Shown here: piece after piece, positions 8,463-17,641 of the stretch | Layout: each line of letters opens with the position of its first letter | Numbering within the stretch: position 1 is the stretch's first letter | Assembly (NCBI GenBank): GCA_030151165.1 | Contig: JASLEM010000364.1 | Location: forward strand, 1 to 20,481 | DNA from: Burkholderiaceae bacterium | GTDB lineage: Bacteria; Pseudomonadota; Gammaproteobacteria; Burkholderiales; Burkholderiaceae | Direction of reading: 5' to 3' | Length of the DNA: 20,481 nt | The notes under the pieces: model-generated | What the model was told of the DNA's origin: nothing | Database searches by the model: none | The model's input: only the letters and a program-made list of their open reading frames with translations | Program-made: the position numbers and the translations under genes

Positions 8463-8481
8463 GCCCCGCCTCACGCGGGGC
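8463..8481 (+). other. Leader stem-loop upstream of the small exported protein gene
   Basis: GCCCCGC, loop CTCAC, GCGGGGC gives a perfect 7-bp GC stem 36 bases before the ATG at 8518, upstream of the AGGAG ribosome site. It could be the end of an upstream transcript or a 5' mRNA-stabilising element; nothing links it to a known riboswitch. Confidence 0.3.
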
Positions 8482-8517
8482 CGCAACAACCCTCAATATC
8501 CCGACAGGAGTCACATC

Positions 8518-8931
8518 ATGGCCAAGTTCACCAAGCACCTCACCATCGCCGCGCTGATCGCCGCTGTCGGCGCCGCCGGCACCGCCATCGCGCAGACCGC
8601 CTACACCGATCCGCAGGATTCGAACCAGGTCAGCACGGATACCGACCACGGTACCCACATGCTGCACTTCAAGGACCAGGGCGTCTCGCCCGAGACCGAT
8701 CCCGCGGCCCACCTGCTGCTGATCAAGGACACGCGCCCGATGGAGACCGCCGTGATCCAGCAGACCACGCAGACGACGACGGTCGCCGACGCGACCCCGG
8801 CACCGGCGCCCGCCCCGGTCGACACCGCGCCGGCACCGGCGGCTGACACCAGCACCGCGACGACCGACACGACGCCCGAGATGAGCACGGCCGACCAGTC
8901 GATGCCCGCCCCGAAGGCCGACCGCAACTGA
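8518..8931 (+). CDS. Small exported Thr/Ala/Pro-rich protein
   Basis: A 137-residue protein with a strong ribosome site (AGGAG, about 9 bases before the ATG). Residues 1–25 form a signal peptide ending AIA, so the mature protein starts QTAYTDP. Residues 30–75 are an ordinary polar segment with a DHGTHMLHF motif. The C-terminal half (about 85–137) is low-complexity, with APAPAP and TAPAPAADTSTATTDTT runs, and looks like an unstructured secreted or periplasmic tail. I do not recognise the family. It lies between the S46 peptidase and a cluster of hairpins, with its own leader, so it is probably a single transcript. Coding status is well supported by the ribosome site and signal peptide. Confidence 0.8.
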   Translation: MAKFTKHLTIAALIAAVGAAGTAIAQTAYTDPQDSNQVSTDTDHGTHMLHFKDQGVSPETDPAAHLLLIKDTRPMETAVIQQTTQTTTVADATPAPAPAPVDTAPAPAADTSTATTDTTPEMSTADQSMPAPKADRN

Positions 8932-8951
8932 TCGCGGCCGCCTGATCGATC

Positions 8952-9006
8952 CGCGGGCTCCGGCCCGCGCCCGGATGCGCGCCACCTTCGCGGGTGACGC
9001 GCATTC
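8952..9006. terminator. Two tandem hairpins after the small exported protein gene
   Basis: The first hairpin is CGCGGGC, loop TCCG, GCCCGCG (8952–8969). The second pairs 8975–8986 with 8993–9004: a 12-bp stem with one C/A mismatch, extendable at its base by a G-T and a G-C pair to 8973 and 9006, with loop TTCGCG. Both have UNCG-like loops. They sit between convergent genes and probably stop transcription from the left; neither has a long T-run. Confidence 0.55.
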
Positions 9007-9029
9007 GTGCGTCCGGGGAGTCGTCGACG

Positions 9030-9058
9030 CGTGATGCGAGCGAGGCGTGCGCATCACG
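9030..9058 (-). terminator. Hairpin downstream of the alpha/beta hydrolase gene
   Basis: CGTGATGCG and CGCATCACG form a perfect 9-bp stem around an 11-base loop, nine bases past the end of the minus-strand hydrolase gene. There is no T-run in the minus-strand direction. Confidence 0.45.
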
Positions 9059-9066
9059 AGGACGGA

Positions 9067-9975
9067 TCAGTCGCGTGTGAGGAACTCGATCAACAGCTCG
9101 TTGACGCGCCGCGGCTCTTCGTGCTGCAACCAGTGCGTCGCGTCGGGCAGGTGCATCACCTCGCCGTGGGTGCAGCGCGCGATCGACGCCTCCGCCAGGC
9201 CGGGCTCGAGCGCGCTGTCCCGGTCGCCCCACAAAAGCCGCACCGGCGTCGCGATCGGCGCGCGCGACGGCGGCCGCTTCGACCCGTACGGCAACGCGCG
9301 GTACCAGTTCAGCATCCCGGTCAACGCGCCGGGCTGCGCCCAGGCCTCGCGGTAGACGCGCAGGTCGACCGACGAGAACGCGCCGGGACGGCTGGTCGTC
9401 GTCAGGGCCTGCGCGAGCTGCTCGAAGTCGCGCGCGCCGAGGATCGCCTCGGGCAGCCACGGCAGCTGGAAGAACGCCATGTACCAGCTGCGGCCCAGTT
9501 GCGACGGATGGCGCAGCAGGTAGGTCGAGAAGACGGCCGGATGCGGCGCGTCCAGGATGACGGCGCGCTCGACGATCTCCGCGTGATGCTCCAGCAGGTG
9601 CCACGCGACGACGCCGCCCCAGTCGTGCCCGACGATGCGCGCACGTTCGCGACCCAGGGCGCTCACGATCGCGGCGATGTCGTCCGCGAGCAGGTCGATG
9701 CGGTATTGCCCGACGCCCGCCGGCTTGCTGCTCAGGCCGATGCCGCGCTGATCCGGCGCGACGACGCGGAAGCCCGCGTCGGCGAGCGGCCCGATCTGCT
9801 TGGACCAGCCATGCGAGGTCTCGGGAAAACCGTGCAGCAGGACGAGCAGGGGCCCGTCGACCGGGCCGGCCGCGAGCGCGTGGAAGCTCAGGCCGTTCGC
9901 GGCGATGGTCAGGGTGTCCGGTGCCGGCAATGTCCAGTCGTTCGTCGTCGTGGTCGAGGCAGGTCGCGGGTTCAT
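9067..9975 (-). CDS. Alpha/beta hydrolase, epoxide-hydrolase type
   Basis: A 302-residue cytoplasmic hydrolase without signal peptide. The oxyanion-hole motif HGFPE is at 48–52, the nucleophile is Asp118 in GHDWGG, and His281 in ATHWLQHEEP completes the triad with an acid near GDRD (Asp251/Asp253). Two tyrosines in the lid, Tyr165 (SWYMAFFQ) and Tyr225 (LNWYRA), sit where soluble epoxide hydrolases place the epoxide-activating pair. An Asp nucleophile with HGFPE and two lid tyrosines favours epoxide hydrolase over haloalkane or haloacetate dehalogenase, although fluoroacetate dehalogenases share HGFPE and GHDWGG. The physiological substrate is unknown. The start at 9975 has only a weak ribosome site; an internal start is not indicated. 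The gene stands alone. Confidence 0.9.
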   Translation of the reverse strand: MNPRPASTTTTNDWTLPAPDTLTIAANGLSFHALAAGPVDGPLLVLLHGFPETSHGWSKQIGPLADAGFRVVAPDQRGIGLSSKPAGVGQYRIDLLADDIAAIVSALGRERARIVGHDWGGVVAWHLLEHHAEIVERAVILDAPHPAVFSTYLLRHPSQLGRSWYMAFFQLPWLPEAILGARDFEQLAQALTTTSRPGAFSSVDLRVYREAWAQPGALTGMLNWYRALPYGSKRPPSRAPIATPVRLLWGDRDSALEPGLAEASIARCTHGEVMHLPDATHWLQHEEPRRVNELLIEFLTRD

Positions 9976-10545
9976 CGGCGGTCAGGCAGCGTCGGGCAGG
10001 CGCCCGTTGGGCCGATTCTGGACTCTCGGCGAATGTCGGCGACGGCGTAGGTGATTGCGGCAGGTAAAGACGTGAGGAAGGGCGCACAACGCCCGTTGCG
10101 GCACCGGTGTCGTGCGGACATCGACGCGTCGCCGGTCGTGCCGGCCGCGATGGCGACGTCGGGCATTGCGATGGAGACGGCGACGACGCCGACGCCGACA
10201 GGAGCGACGGCGTCGGCCTCTCGCCACGCGACAGCGTGAAGAAGGTGGCGATCCCGCGTGCGCGGCCCGCGCGCGGACGATCGTCGGCGGCCGCCGGGCG
10301 CCCGTGCGACTACGATGGGCGGCGCGTGCCGGTCCGGGGCGTGTCGTTGCCGCGTCAGGCCTGCGCCGGGCCGCCTCGCGGACACGTCTTGCCCGCTTGC
10401 CGGACGCCGGCCGCTGTCTCCGTCTTCGTCTCCGCTGCCTTCGTTGCTTCCCGCTGTCGTCCGTCCCTTCAGTCCGATCTTGCACCCGCTCCGCCGTCAC
10501 TTTCGCCGCATCCTGTCCGCGGCCTTCCCGCCGAAGCGTCCGAGT
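9976..10545. other. 570-base region without a supported gene
   Basis: This gap lies between the divergent hydrolase gene and the Pro-rich protein gene. Short open frames on both strands (for example 10051–10239 plus and 9972–10385 minus) have Arg-rich or random-looking composition and no ribosome site, so I do not call them. A 9-bp dyad (GCCGACGCC at 10188–10196 with GGCGTCGGC at 10209–10217) and a TACGAT box at 10311–10316 are the only visible elements. The latter could be a -10 for the downstream gene, implying a leader of about 230 bases. Confidence 0.4.
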
Positions 10546-12585
<2,040 letters not shown>

Positions 12586-12590
12586 GCTGA

Positions 12591-12616
12591 GCCCGGCGTC
12601 GCACGCCCGGCCGGGC
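12591..12616 (+). terminator. Hairpin after the Pro-rich protein gene
   Basis: GCCCGGC (12591–12597) can pair with GCCGGGC (12610–12616). An alternative is the perfect 14-base palindrome CGCCCGGCCGGGCG at 12604–12617. No T-run follows. Position just after the stop codon suggests a transcript end. Confidence 0.4.
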
Positions 12617-12635
12617 GCTGGCCTACCGTGACGTC

Positions 12636-12683
12636 GGTATCGACATCGGCATCGGCATCGACATCGTCGCCATCGCCATCGCC
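12636..12683. repeat. Short hexanucleotide-like repeat in an intergenic region
   Basis: Eight six-base units of the GGCATC/GACATC/ATCGCC type in a row, between the Pro-rich gene and the second LysR gene. It is not in a supported coding frame. It may be a simple-sequence expansion; function unknown. Confidence 0.6.
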
Positions 12684-12728
12684 GCGGGTTTCATGATCGA
12701 ATGACCATCGGCGAAATCTCACGAGGTT

Positions 12729-12744
12729 CATTCACGCATGAATG
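12729..12744 (+). promoter_or_regulatory. Dyad covering the LysR start codon
   Basis: CATTCA, loop CGCA, TGAATG is a perfect 6-bp inverted repeat whose right half contains the ATG at 12738. It could be an operator for autoregulation by the LysR protein or a hairpin occluding the start codon. A second imperfect TCAT/ATGA dyad lies at about 12691–12704. Confidence 0.3.
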
Positions 12745-13616
12745 CGAGCAGCATGGAGTGGAGCGACGTCAAGGTGTTCCTGGCCATCGCGCGCGCGGGC
12801 ACGCTGGGCGGTGCCGCGCGCCTGACGGGGCAGTCGCAGCCGACGATGGGGCGGCGGCTGCGGGCGTTCGAGCAGGCGCTCGGGCAGACGCTGTTCCAGC
12901 GCGGCGCGGAAGGCTTCGTGCTCACCGACGAGGGCGCCGCCGTGCTCGCGCATGCGCAGCGCATGGAGGACGAGGCGCTGGGCCTCGAGCGGCTGCTCGC
13001 GGGGCAGGCGCAGCAGCTCGAAGGGACGCTGCGCGTGTCGACCTCCGACTGGTTCGGCACGCACCTGCTCACGCCCGTGATCGCGGCGTTCATCGCCGCG
13101 CATCCGGCCGTCGTCGTCGAGCTGATCACCGACGCGCGCCTGTTCAGCCTCGCGCGCCGCGAGGCCGACCTCGTCGTGCGCATCAAGCCGTTCGACGAGG
13201 TCGAGGTCGTGCAGCGCAAGCTCATGCACATCGAGTACCGGCTCTACGCCGCCAGCGGCGCCATTACGCGCACGAGGCGGCCGCGCGCGGGCGACGGCGC
13301 GGGCTTCTCGCTCGTCACGCTCGACGAGGCCTTCCGCGAGATGCCCGACGCCGCGTGGCTGCGCAGGATGCTGCCCAACGCACGCGTCGCCTTCGGCAGC
13401 AACAACCGCGACGCGCAGGCGCGCATGTGTGCCGAGGGGGCCGGGCTCGCGGTGCTGCCGCGGCCGCTCGGCGACCACACGCCGGGGCTCGTCGCCGTCG
13501 ACCTCGGCGAGCCGCCGCCGGGGCGCGACGTGTGGCTCGGCTTCCATCGCGACCTGCGCGGCCTGCAGCGCCTGCGGACGCTGGTCGACCTGATGGTGGA
13601 GCGGCTGTCGACCTGA
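12738..13616 (+). CDS. LysR-family transcriptional regulator
   Basis: A 292-residue regulator with the DNA-binding domain at the N-terminus: helix-turn-helix at about residues 22–45 (TLGGAARLTGQSQPTMGRRL) and the FQRGAEGFVLTDEG wing at 53–66. The effector-binding domain spans about 90–292 and starts with LRVSTSDWFGTHLLTP. The start at 12738 is supported by GAGG about ten bases upstream; a second Met at residue 6 is possible. Length is normal. The gene upstream on the same strand is unrelated and the next gene is convergent only 16 bases away, so its target is not suggested by position, unlike the divergent LysR at 1.5 kb. The effector is unknown. Confidence 0.9.
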   Translation: MNASSMEWSDVKVFLAIARAGTLGGAARLTGQSQPTMGRRLRAFEQALGQTLFQRGAEGFVLTDEGAAVLAHAQRMEDEALGLERLLAGQAQQLEGTLRVSTSDWFGTHLLTPVIAAFIAAHPAVVVELITDARLFSLARREADLVVRIKPFDEVEVVQRKLMHIEYRLYAASGAITRTRRPRAGDGAGFSLVTLDEAFREMPDAAWLRRMLPNARVAFGSNNRDAQARMCAEGAGLAVLPRPLGDHTPGLVAVDLGEPPPGRDVWLGFHRDLRGLQRLRTLVDLMVERLST

Positions 13617-13632
13617 GCGACCGGCGCGCGCG

Positions 13633-15198
13633 TCAGAAGACGATGCAGCCTTCGAGCACCGCGGAAACGTAGGGCCGCTGCACGTCGACGTGCGCGGCGT
13701 CGCGCTCGCGCGCGAGGTCGACGACGACGTCGCCCTCCGGTGGGCAACGCCCGGGCAGCACGTGCGTGGTGTGTGGTGCGACGCGCGTCAGGCGGTTGCC
13801 CTGCACCACGGCGTCGTGCATGCCGTCGACGACGATGGCCCAGCTCATCGGCGTCGGCACGCCGCCGGTGGTGTTGTTTGTCGCGCTCGCGCCGTGGCCG
13901 TCGTCGCGCAGGTTGCCCCACGCGTTGGCGCCGACCGCGATGCCGATGTCGAAGTGGCTGTCGGGCGCGGCGAAGAAGGTGTTGGCGTCGAAGCGCAGGC
14001 CGACGAAGCTAGGGTCGGGCTGGAAACGGTTCTCGATGCCCAGCGCGGCGAACGCGGGCAGGCCGGCCGCGACCACGACGTTGTTCTGCACGAGGCTCGC
14101 CTGCACCGCCGGCGTCGCCGCGAACACGACGATGCCGACGTCGCTCGCGTCGACGATCTGGTTGCCCGTCACGCGCACTTGCTCGCAGGCGATCGTGAAG
14201 CCGTCCGTGTGGTCGGCCGGGCCGTAGTGCGTGTTCGTGTAGCCGGTGCTCAGCACGTCGGTGATCGACTGGCCCGCGCAAGGCGCCACGCGCTCGCCGC
14301 TACCGGCCGACTGCAGGCTGGAGAAGCCGGCCGAGTTCTCCGTGCGGACATCGCGCACCACCGAGCCGGCGCCGCCCAGCAACAGCAGGTTGATCGACTC
14401 GTTGGCGAAGCCGAGGCGCTGTCGCTCCCCGCTGATCCACACCGAGCGCAGCGCCGCACCGGGCTCCAACACCACCAGCGCCTGGGCGATGGTCGAGTGC
14501 GCGTCCGCATGGAACAGCGAGCCGCGCACGATGCGCGCCTGGCGCGCGTAACGTGTGTGGGTGGGCAGGCCGGCAGTCTCGAGCGTCACGCCCGGCTTCA
14601 CGACGAGCGGGGCGTCGATACGGTACACCGTATGCGGCGCGAGCGTGACGGTTTGGCCGGGGCGCGCGTCGGCGAGTCGCGCGACGAGCTGCGGCACGGT
14701 CTCCGCGTCGCCGTCCACCGGCAGCGCGACGACCGGCGCCGCGCCCCAGCCGTAGCTGCCCGGTGCGCAGATCCGTGGCACCGCCGCGGCGAACTCGCGT
14801 CCCGGCGCGGTGATCGCGGCGAGCAGGGCGTCCATCGAGCGCGTGTCGAGCAAACGAGTGGCGTCGGCCAGTTCCTGCGCGCTCGGCTCGCGGCTCAACA
14901 GGCCGCGCAGCACGGTCAAGGCCTGCTCCGCGTGCGCGTAGCCGAGCGCGTCGTATTCCGGTCCGAGATAGACGGCGCGCGCCATGGCCGCGAGGCTCTC
15001 GCGGTCGCAGCCGTGGCGGGCGATCTCGGCGAGATGCGCGCTCCAGCCCGCCGCGTCCGGCGCGCGGCCGAGCGCCTCGGTGTAGAGCTTCGCCGTGAAC
15101 TGGTAGGGCGAGGCGAGCGCCGTCGATGCGACCGTTGCCGCGAAGATGGCGGTGGCGAACGCGCGGAACGCGTGGACGATGGCGTGGCGGCGGGGCAT
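13633..15198 (-). CDS. Secreted DUF4214 plus right-handed beta-helix protein
   Basis: A 521-residue exported protein. The signal peptide ends after ASTALA (residue 29). Residues about 33–127 match the DUF4214 pattern: FTAKLYTEALGRAPDAAGW with a second related half at VLRGLLSREPSAQELADATRLLD. From about 165 to 500 the sequence has the rhythm of a parallel beta-helix (pectate-lyase/carbohydrate-active fold), opening with PGQTVTLAPHTVYRIDAPLVVKPGVTLE and containing repeated short Val/Ile/Asn strands such as VRVTGNQIVDASDVGIVVF. Cysteines near 144, about 300–330, and the C-terminus (EGCIVF) suggest disulfides. DUF4214 is often found in adhesins and S-layer-type or haemolysin-like secreted proteins. 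A polysaccharide-binding or lyase role is plausible but no catalytic residues can be named. A CATAAT box at 15216–15221 is a possible -10 only 18 bases before the start codon. Confidence 0.82.
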   Translation of the reverse strand: MPRRHAIVHAFRAFATAIFAATVASTALASPYQFTAKLYTEALGRAPDAAGWSAHLAEIARHGCDRESLAAMARAVYLGPEYDALGYAHAEQALTVLRGLLSREPSAQELADATRLLDTRSMDALLAAITAPGREFAAAVPRICAPGSYGWGAAPVVALPVDGDAETVPQLVARLADARPGQTVTLAPHTVYRIDAPLVVKPGVTLETAGLPTHTRYARQARIVRGSLFHADAHSTIAQALVVLEPGAALRSVWISGERQRLGFANESINLLLLGGAGSVVRDVRTENSAGFSSLQSAGSGERVAPCAGQSITDVLSTGYTNTHYGPADHTDGFTIACEQVRVTGNQIVDASDVGIVVFAATPAVQASLVQNNVVVAAGLPAFAALGIENRFQPDPSFVGLRFDANTFFAAPDSHFDIGIAVGANAWGNLRDDGHGASATNNTTGGVPTPMSWAIVVDGMHDAVVQGNRLTRVAPHTTHVLPGRCPPEGDVVVDLARERDAAHVDVQRPYVSAVLEGCIVF

Positions 15199-15335
15199 GG
15201 TCGAGGCTTCGCCCGATTATGGGCACGAGCCCGGCGCCGACCGCAACCCCGTCGGCGCCGCTCGACGGCTCCGCGCAAGCCTTCGCGCCGAAGGGCCGTG
15301 CCGAGTGCCGTCGAACCGGATCGCCCGCCGTCGGC

Positions 15336-16676
15336 TCAGCGCGCCGCGCCGGTCGCGCGCCAGACGGCGTTGCCGACGTCGTCCGCCACCAGCAGCGCGC
15401 CCTTGCCGTCGATCGCCACGCCGACCGGCCGGCCGTACGCCTCGCCCTTGTCGTTGACGAAGCCCGTCAGCACGTCGATCGGCAGACCCGAGGGCTGGCC
15501 GTTGGCGAACGCGATGAAGACGACCTTGTAGCCGCTCGGCGGCTTGCGGTTCCACGAGCCGTGCTCGCCGATAAAGACGCCGTTCGAGAACGGCGCCGGC
15601 AGCGCGGTCGTGCCCGCCGCGACCAGCCCGAGCGCGGCCACGTGCGCGCCGAGCGCGTAGTCGGGCGGGATCGCCTTGGCCACCATGTCGGGGCGGGGCG
15701 GCTTCACGCGGTCGTCGACGTGCTGGCCGTAGTAGCTCCACGGGAAGCCGTAGAACGCGCCGTCCTTCACCGACGTCAGGTAGTCCGGCACGAGGTCGTT
15801 GCCGAGCTCGTCGCGCTCGTTGGCCACCGTCCACAGCGTGCCGCCTTCCCACGCCATGCCGTTCGGGTTGCGCATGCCCGAGGCGAACTGGCGCTTCGAG
15901 CCCGTCGCGAGGTCGATCTCCCAGACGCCCGCGCGGCCGTTCTCGGCCTCGATGCCGTTCTCGCCGGCGTTGCTGTTCGAACCCGTCGTCGCGTAGAGCT
16001 TCCTGCCGTCCGCGCTCGCGATGATGTTCTTCGTCCAGTGATGGTTGATCGTGCCCGCCGGCAGGTCGGTCAGCTTCGTGCCCGGGCCCGCGATGCTCGT
16101 CGCGCCGGGCGTGTAGGCGAACTTCAGCACGGCGTCGGTGTCGGCCACGTACAGGTCGTTGCCGACCAGCGCCATGCCGAACGGCGAGTTGAGGTGGTCG
16201 ATGAAGACGGTCTTCGTCTCCGCGACGCCGTCGCCGTCCGCATCGCGCAGCAGGACGATGCGGTTGGGCGTCGGCGTCCCCGCGCCGGCCTTCGCCTGCA
16301 CCTTCTTCATCACGTAACCCTTCGGGCCCTTCGCGTCGTCGGGCTTCGCCGGCGCGTTGGTCTCGGCCACCAGCACGTCGCCGTTGGGCAGCACGTAGAG
16401 CCAGCGCGGATGGTCGAGCCCGCTCGCGAACGCCGTCAGCGCGACCCCGGGCGCCGCCGTCGGCTTGCCGCCCGCGGGCCAGCCCTTCGCCGGCGCGATC
16501 TGCATCGTGGGCAGCAGGTGCTTGTCGACCGGCGCGAGCACCGGATGCGGCCCCATCGTTTCGGGCGGCGACGGCACCGGGCCGACGTTCGTCTCCCCCG
16601 GCAGGGCGGACGCCGCGAGCGCCGCCAGGGTCGACGCCAGCGCCACGGCGCATTTCACGAACGGAAGACGGGACAT
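15336..16676 (-). CDS. Exported sorbosone-dehydrogenase-type (YliI/GSDH family) beta-propeller
   Basis: A 446-residue periplasmic oxidoreductase-type protein. The ATG at 16676 is chosen because GGAG lies just upstream and the first 24 residues then form a signal peptide ending LAASA; an earlier in-frame ATG at 16826 adds an Arg-rich stretch unlike protein. The six-bladed propeller family signature is clear: LDHPRWLYVLPNGDVLVAE, NRIVLLRDADGDGVAE, SPFGMALVGNDLYVADTDAV, GMRNPNGMAWEG, GAFYGFPWSYYGQH, VFIGEHGSWNRKPPSGYKV and GRPVGVAIDGKGALLVADD. Relatives are PQQ-dependent soluble aldose or L-sorbosone dehydrogenases, so oxidation of a sugar or aldehyde with PQQ is the best guess. Many members are not biochemically characterised and PQQ binding cannot be proven from here. 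No PQQ biosynthesis genes are in the window. Confidence 0.9.
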   Translation of the reverse strand: MSRLPFVKCAVALASTLAALAASALPGETNVGPVPSPPETMGPHPVLAPVDKHLLPTMQIAPAKGWPAGGKPTAAPGVALTAFASGLDHPRWLYVLPNGDVLVAETNAPAKPDDAKGPKGYVMKKVQAKAGAGTPTPNRIVLLRDADGDGVAETKTVFIDHLNSPFGMALVGNDLYVADTDAVLKFAYTPGATSIAGPGTKLTDLPAGTINHHWTKNIIASADGRKLYATTGSNSNAGENGIEAENGRAGVWEIDLATGSKRQFASGMRNPNGMAWEGGTLWTVANERDELGNDLVPDYLTSVKDGAFYGFPWSYYGQHVDDRVKPPRPDMVAKAIPPDYALGAHVAALGLVAAGTTALPAPFSNGVFIGEHGSWNRKPPSGYKVVFIAFANGQPSGLPIDVLTGFVNDKGEAYGRPVGVAIDGKGALLVADDVGNAVWRATGAAR

Positions 16677-16981
16677 GGAGACTCCAAGGGCGCGCGGGCT
16701 GCGCGCATCGCCCCATGTTGTCCCGCGCCACCGCCTCGCCCTGTAGGCGCCCGGCCCGATCGCTCGTCGGCGCCGTCTGGCCGGCCGTGGACGGCGCGAC
16801 GCGACCGCGGGCTGTCGAATCGCCATCGCCGACGGTTCGTCGCCCGGATTTGCAGTTCATTCCGGCACCCTCGCCAGCCGTCGCAAGCCGGTTCTCGATC
16901 GATGGGCGGATGCCTAGAGTTCATTCATCGGATCACGAAACGAGACCCGAACAGACCCACCCACAGACACCGGAGCCCATC
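16677..16981. promoter_or_regulatory. Divergent intergenic region with repeated TTCATTC motif
   Basis: This 305-base gap separates the divergent propeller gene and the 63-residue peptide gene. On the plus strand a TAGAGT hexamer at 16915–16920 with a poor TTCTCG 17 bases upstream is a weak promoter candidate. The motif AGTTCATTC occurs at 16854–16862 and again at 16918–16926, about 64 bases apart, and may be a regulator site. No gene is supported in the gap. Confidence 0.35.
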
Positions 16982-17173
16982 ATGACCAAGACCATCGCCA
17001 CCCAAGCCGCCTCCCTCGCCCTGGCCGCCATCGTCACGCTCGGCGCCTTCACCGGCGTCAGCGGCGCCGCCGCGCATCAGCGCTCGACCGTGGAAGCGCA
17101 GGCGATGGAACTCGCGATGGCCGAGTCCCCCGTGCAGCACGTGACGATCGTCGCTCGCCGCACCCAAGCATGA
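16982..17173 (+). CDS. 63-residue exported peptide
   Basis: A short protein with a GGAG ribosome site at 16971–16974 and a strong intrinsic terminator 31 bases after its stop, so it is a complete single-gene transcript. Residues 1–31 form a signal peptide (two Lys/Thr-flanked residues, a long Ala/Leu/Val core and an AAA cleavage site). The mature peptide is about 32 residues, starting HQRSTVEAQAMELAM and ending ARRTQA. No cysteines and no recognisable motif are present. It could be a small periplasmic protein or stress peptide; I do not assign a function. The combination of ribosome site, signal peptide and dedicated terminator makes it a real gene despite its size. Confidence 0.75.
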   Translation: MTKTIATQAASLALAAIVTLGAFTGVSGAAAHQRSTVEAQAMELAMAESPVQHVTIVARRTQA

Positions 17174-17204
17174 ACCCGCGCGCGAATCGCGCGCCCGCTC
17201 CTTC

Positions 17205-17232
17205 AAAGCCTCGCCAACGCGAGGCTTTTTTT
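17205..17232 (+). terminator. Strong rho-independent terminator
   Basis: AAAGCCTCG (17205–17213), loop CCAACG, CGAGGCTTT (17220–17228), with a T-run from 17226 to 17232. It ends the transcript of the 63-residue exported peptide. A separate GCGCGCG/CGCGCGC hairpin with loop AAT lies just upstream at 17178–17194. Confidence 0.9.
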
Positions 17233-17339
17233 CGTCGATCGACAACGCGACGCCACCACCCAAAACCCGCCGGCACACCAGCTGTCGAGACCCTCGAAGG
17301 GTCGAGACACGCCACCCCCACAAAGAGAGCAAAACCAGG

Positions 17340-17538
17340 CGACAGGGCGGGCAGGGGCGGCTCCCTGCGGCGCCTCGACACGTGTGCGGGCATTCGCGAC
17401 GAACGACCACGGTACCGAAGCGCGGCCCCGCCACGGCGCGCGGTCCCTACGTCGCAAGCCAGCCCGCGGAATTCGGCCGTCCAGGCCGAATTCAGATGCT
17501 CGAGGCGCCGCAGGGAGCCGCCCCTGCCCGCCCTGTCG
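17340..17538. repeat. REP-doublet / MITE-like element with perfect 39-bp inverted arms
   Basis: The 39 bases at 17340–17378 are an exact reverse complement of 17500–17538, with a 121-base spacer. Each arm contains its own small hairpin (GCAGGG, loop AGCCGC, CCCTGC in the right arm), the structure of REP sequences. The spacer holds a second perfect dyad, GAATTCGGCC/GGCCGAATTC at 17469–17493 with a five-base loop. No target-site duplication is obvious and no coding frame is supported inside. The placement between two terminators, outside all genes, is typical of mobile intergenic REP/BIME elements. No transposase or REP-associated tyrosine transposase is in the window, so the element would move only in trans. 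Confidence 0.75.
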
Positions 17539-17587
17539 TCGCCCGCAAGCTCGAGCCCCACCCCGACGCGCAGCGTCGACCAACACA

Positions 17588-17615
17588 ACAAAAAAGGGCC
17601 GCCCAAAGCGACCCT
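17588..17615 (-). terminator. Rho-independent terminator of the E2–E3 operon
   Basis: On the minus strand, AGGGTCGC pairs with GCGGCCCT (one G-T pair, loop TTTGG), followed by six T. It lies 27 bases past the E3 stop codon. Confidence 0.85.
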
Positions 17616-17641
17616 CCCATCATCCGAGCGAGCAAAAGCAC

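Noticed and set aside
9972..10385. Minus-strand frame of 137 codons in the 570-base gap
   Set aside because: Arg/Pro-rich, no ribosome site, overlaps the start of the hydrolase gene, no recognisable domain.
10258..10545. N-terminal extension of the Pro-rich protein to the ATG at 10258
   Set aside because: The added 96 residues are Arg/Pro/Cys-rich and unlike an envelope-protein N-terminus; the start at 10546 places the membrane anchor as in TonB-like proteins.
12636..12683. Minus-strand acidic (Asp/Ala/Gly) peptide encoded by the small repeat
   Set aside because: Simple-sequence effect with no ribosome site; the frame continues across the end of the neighbouring gene.
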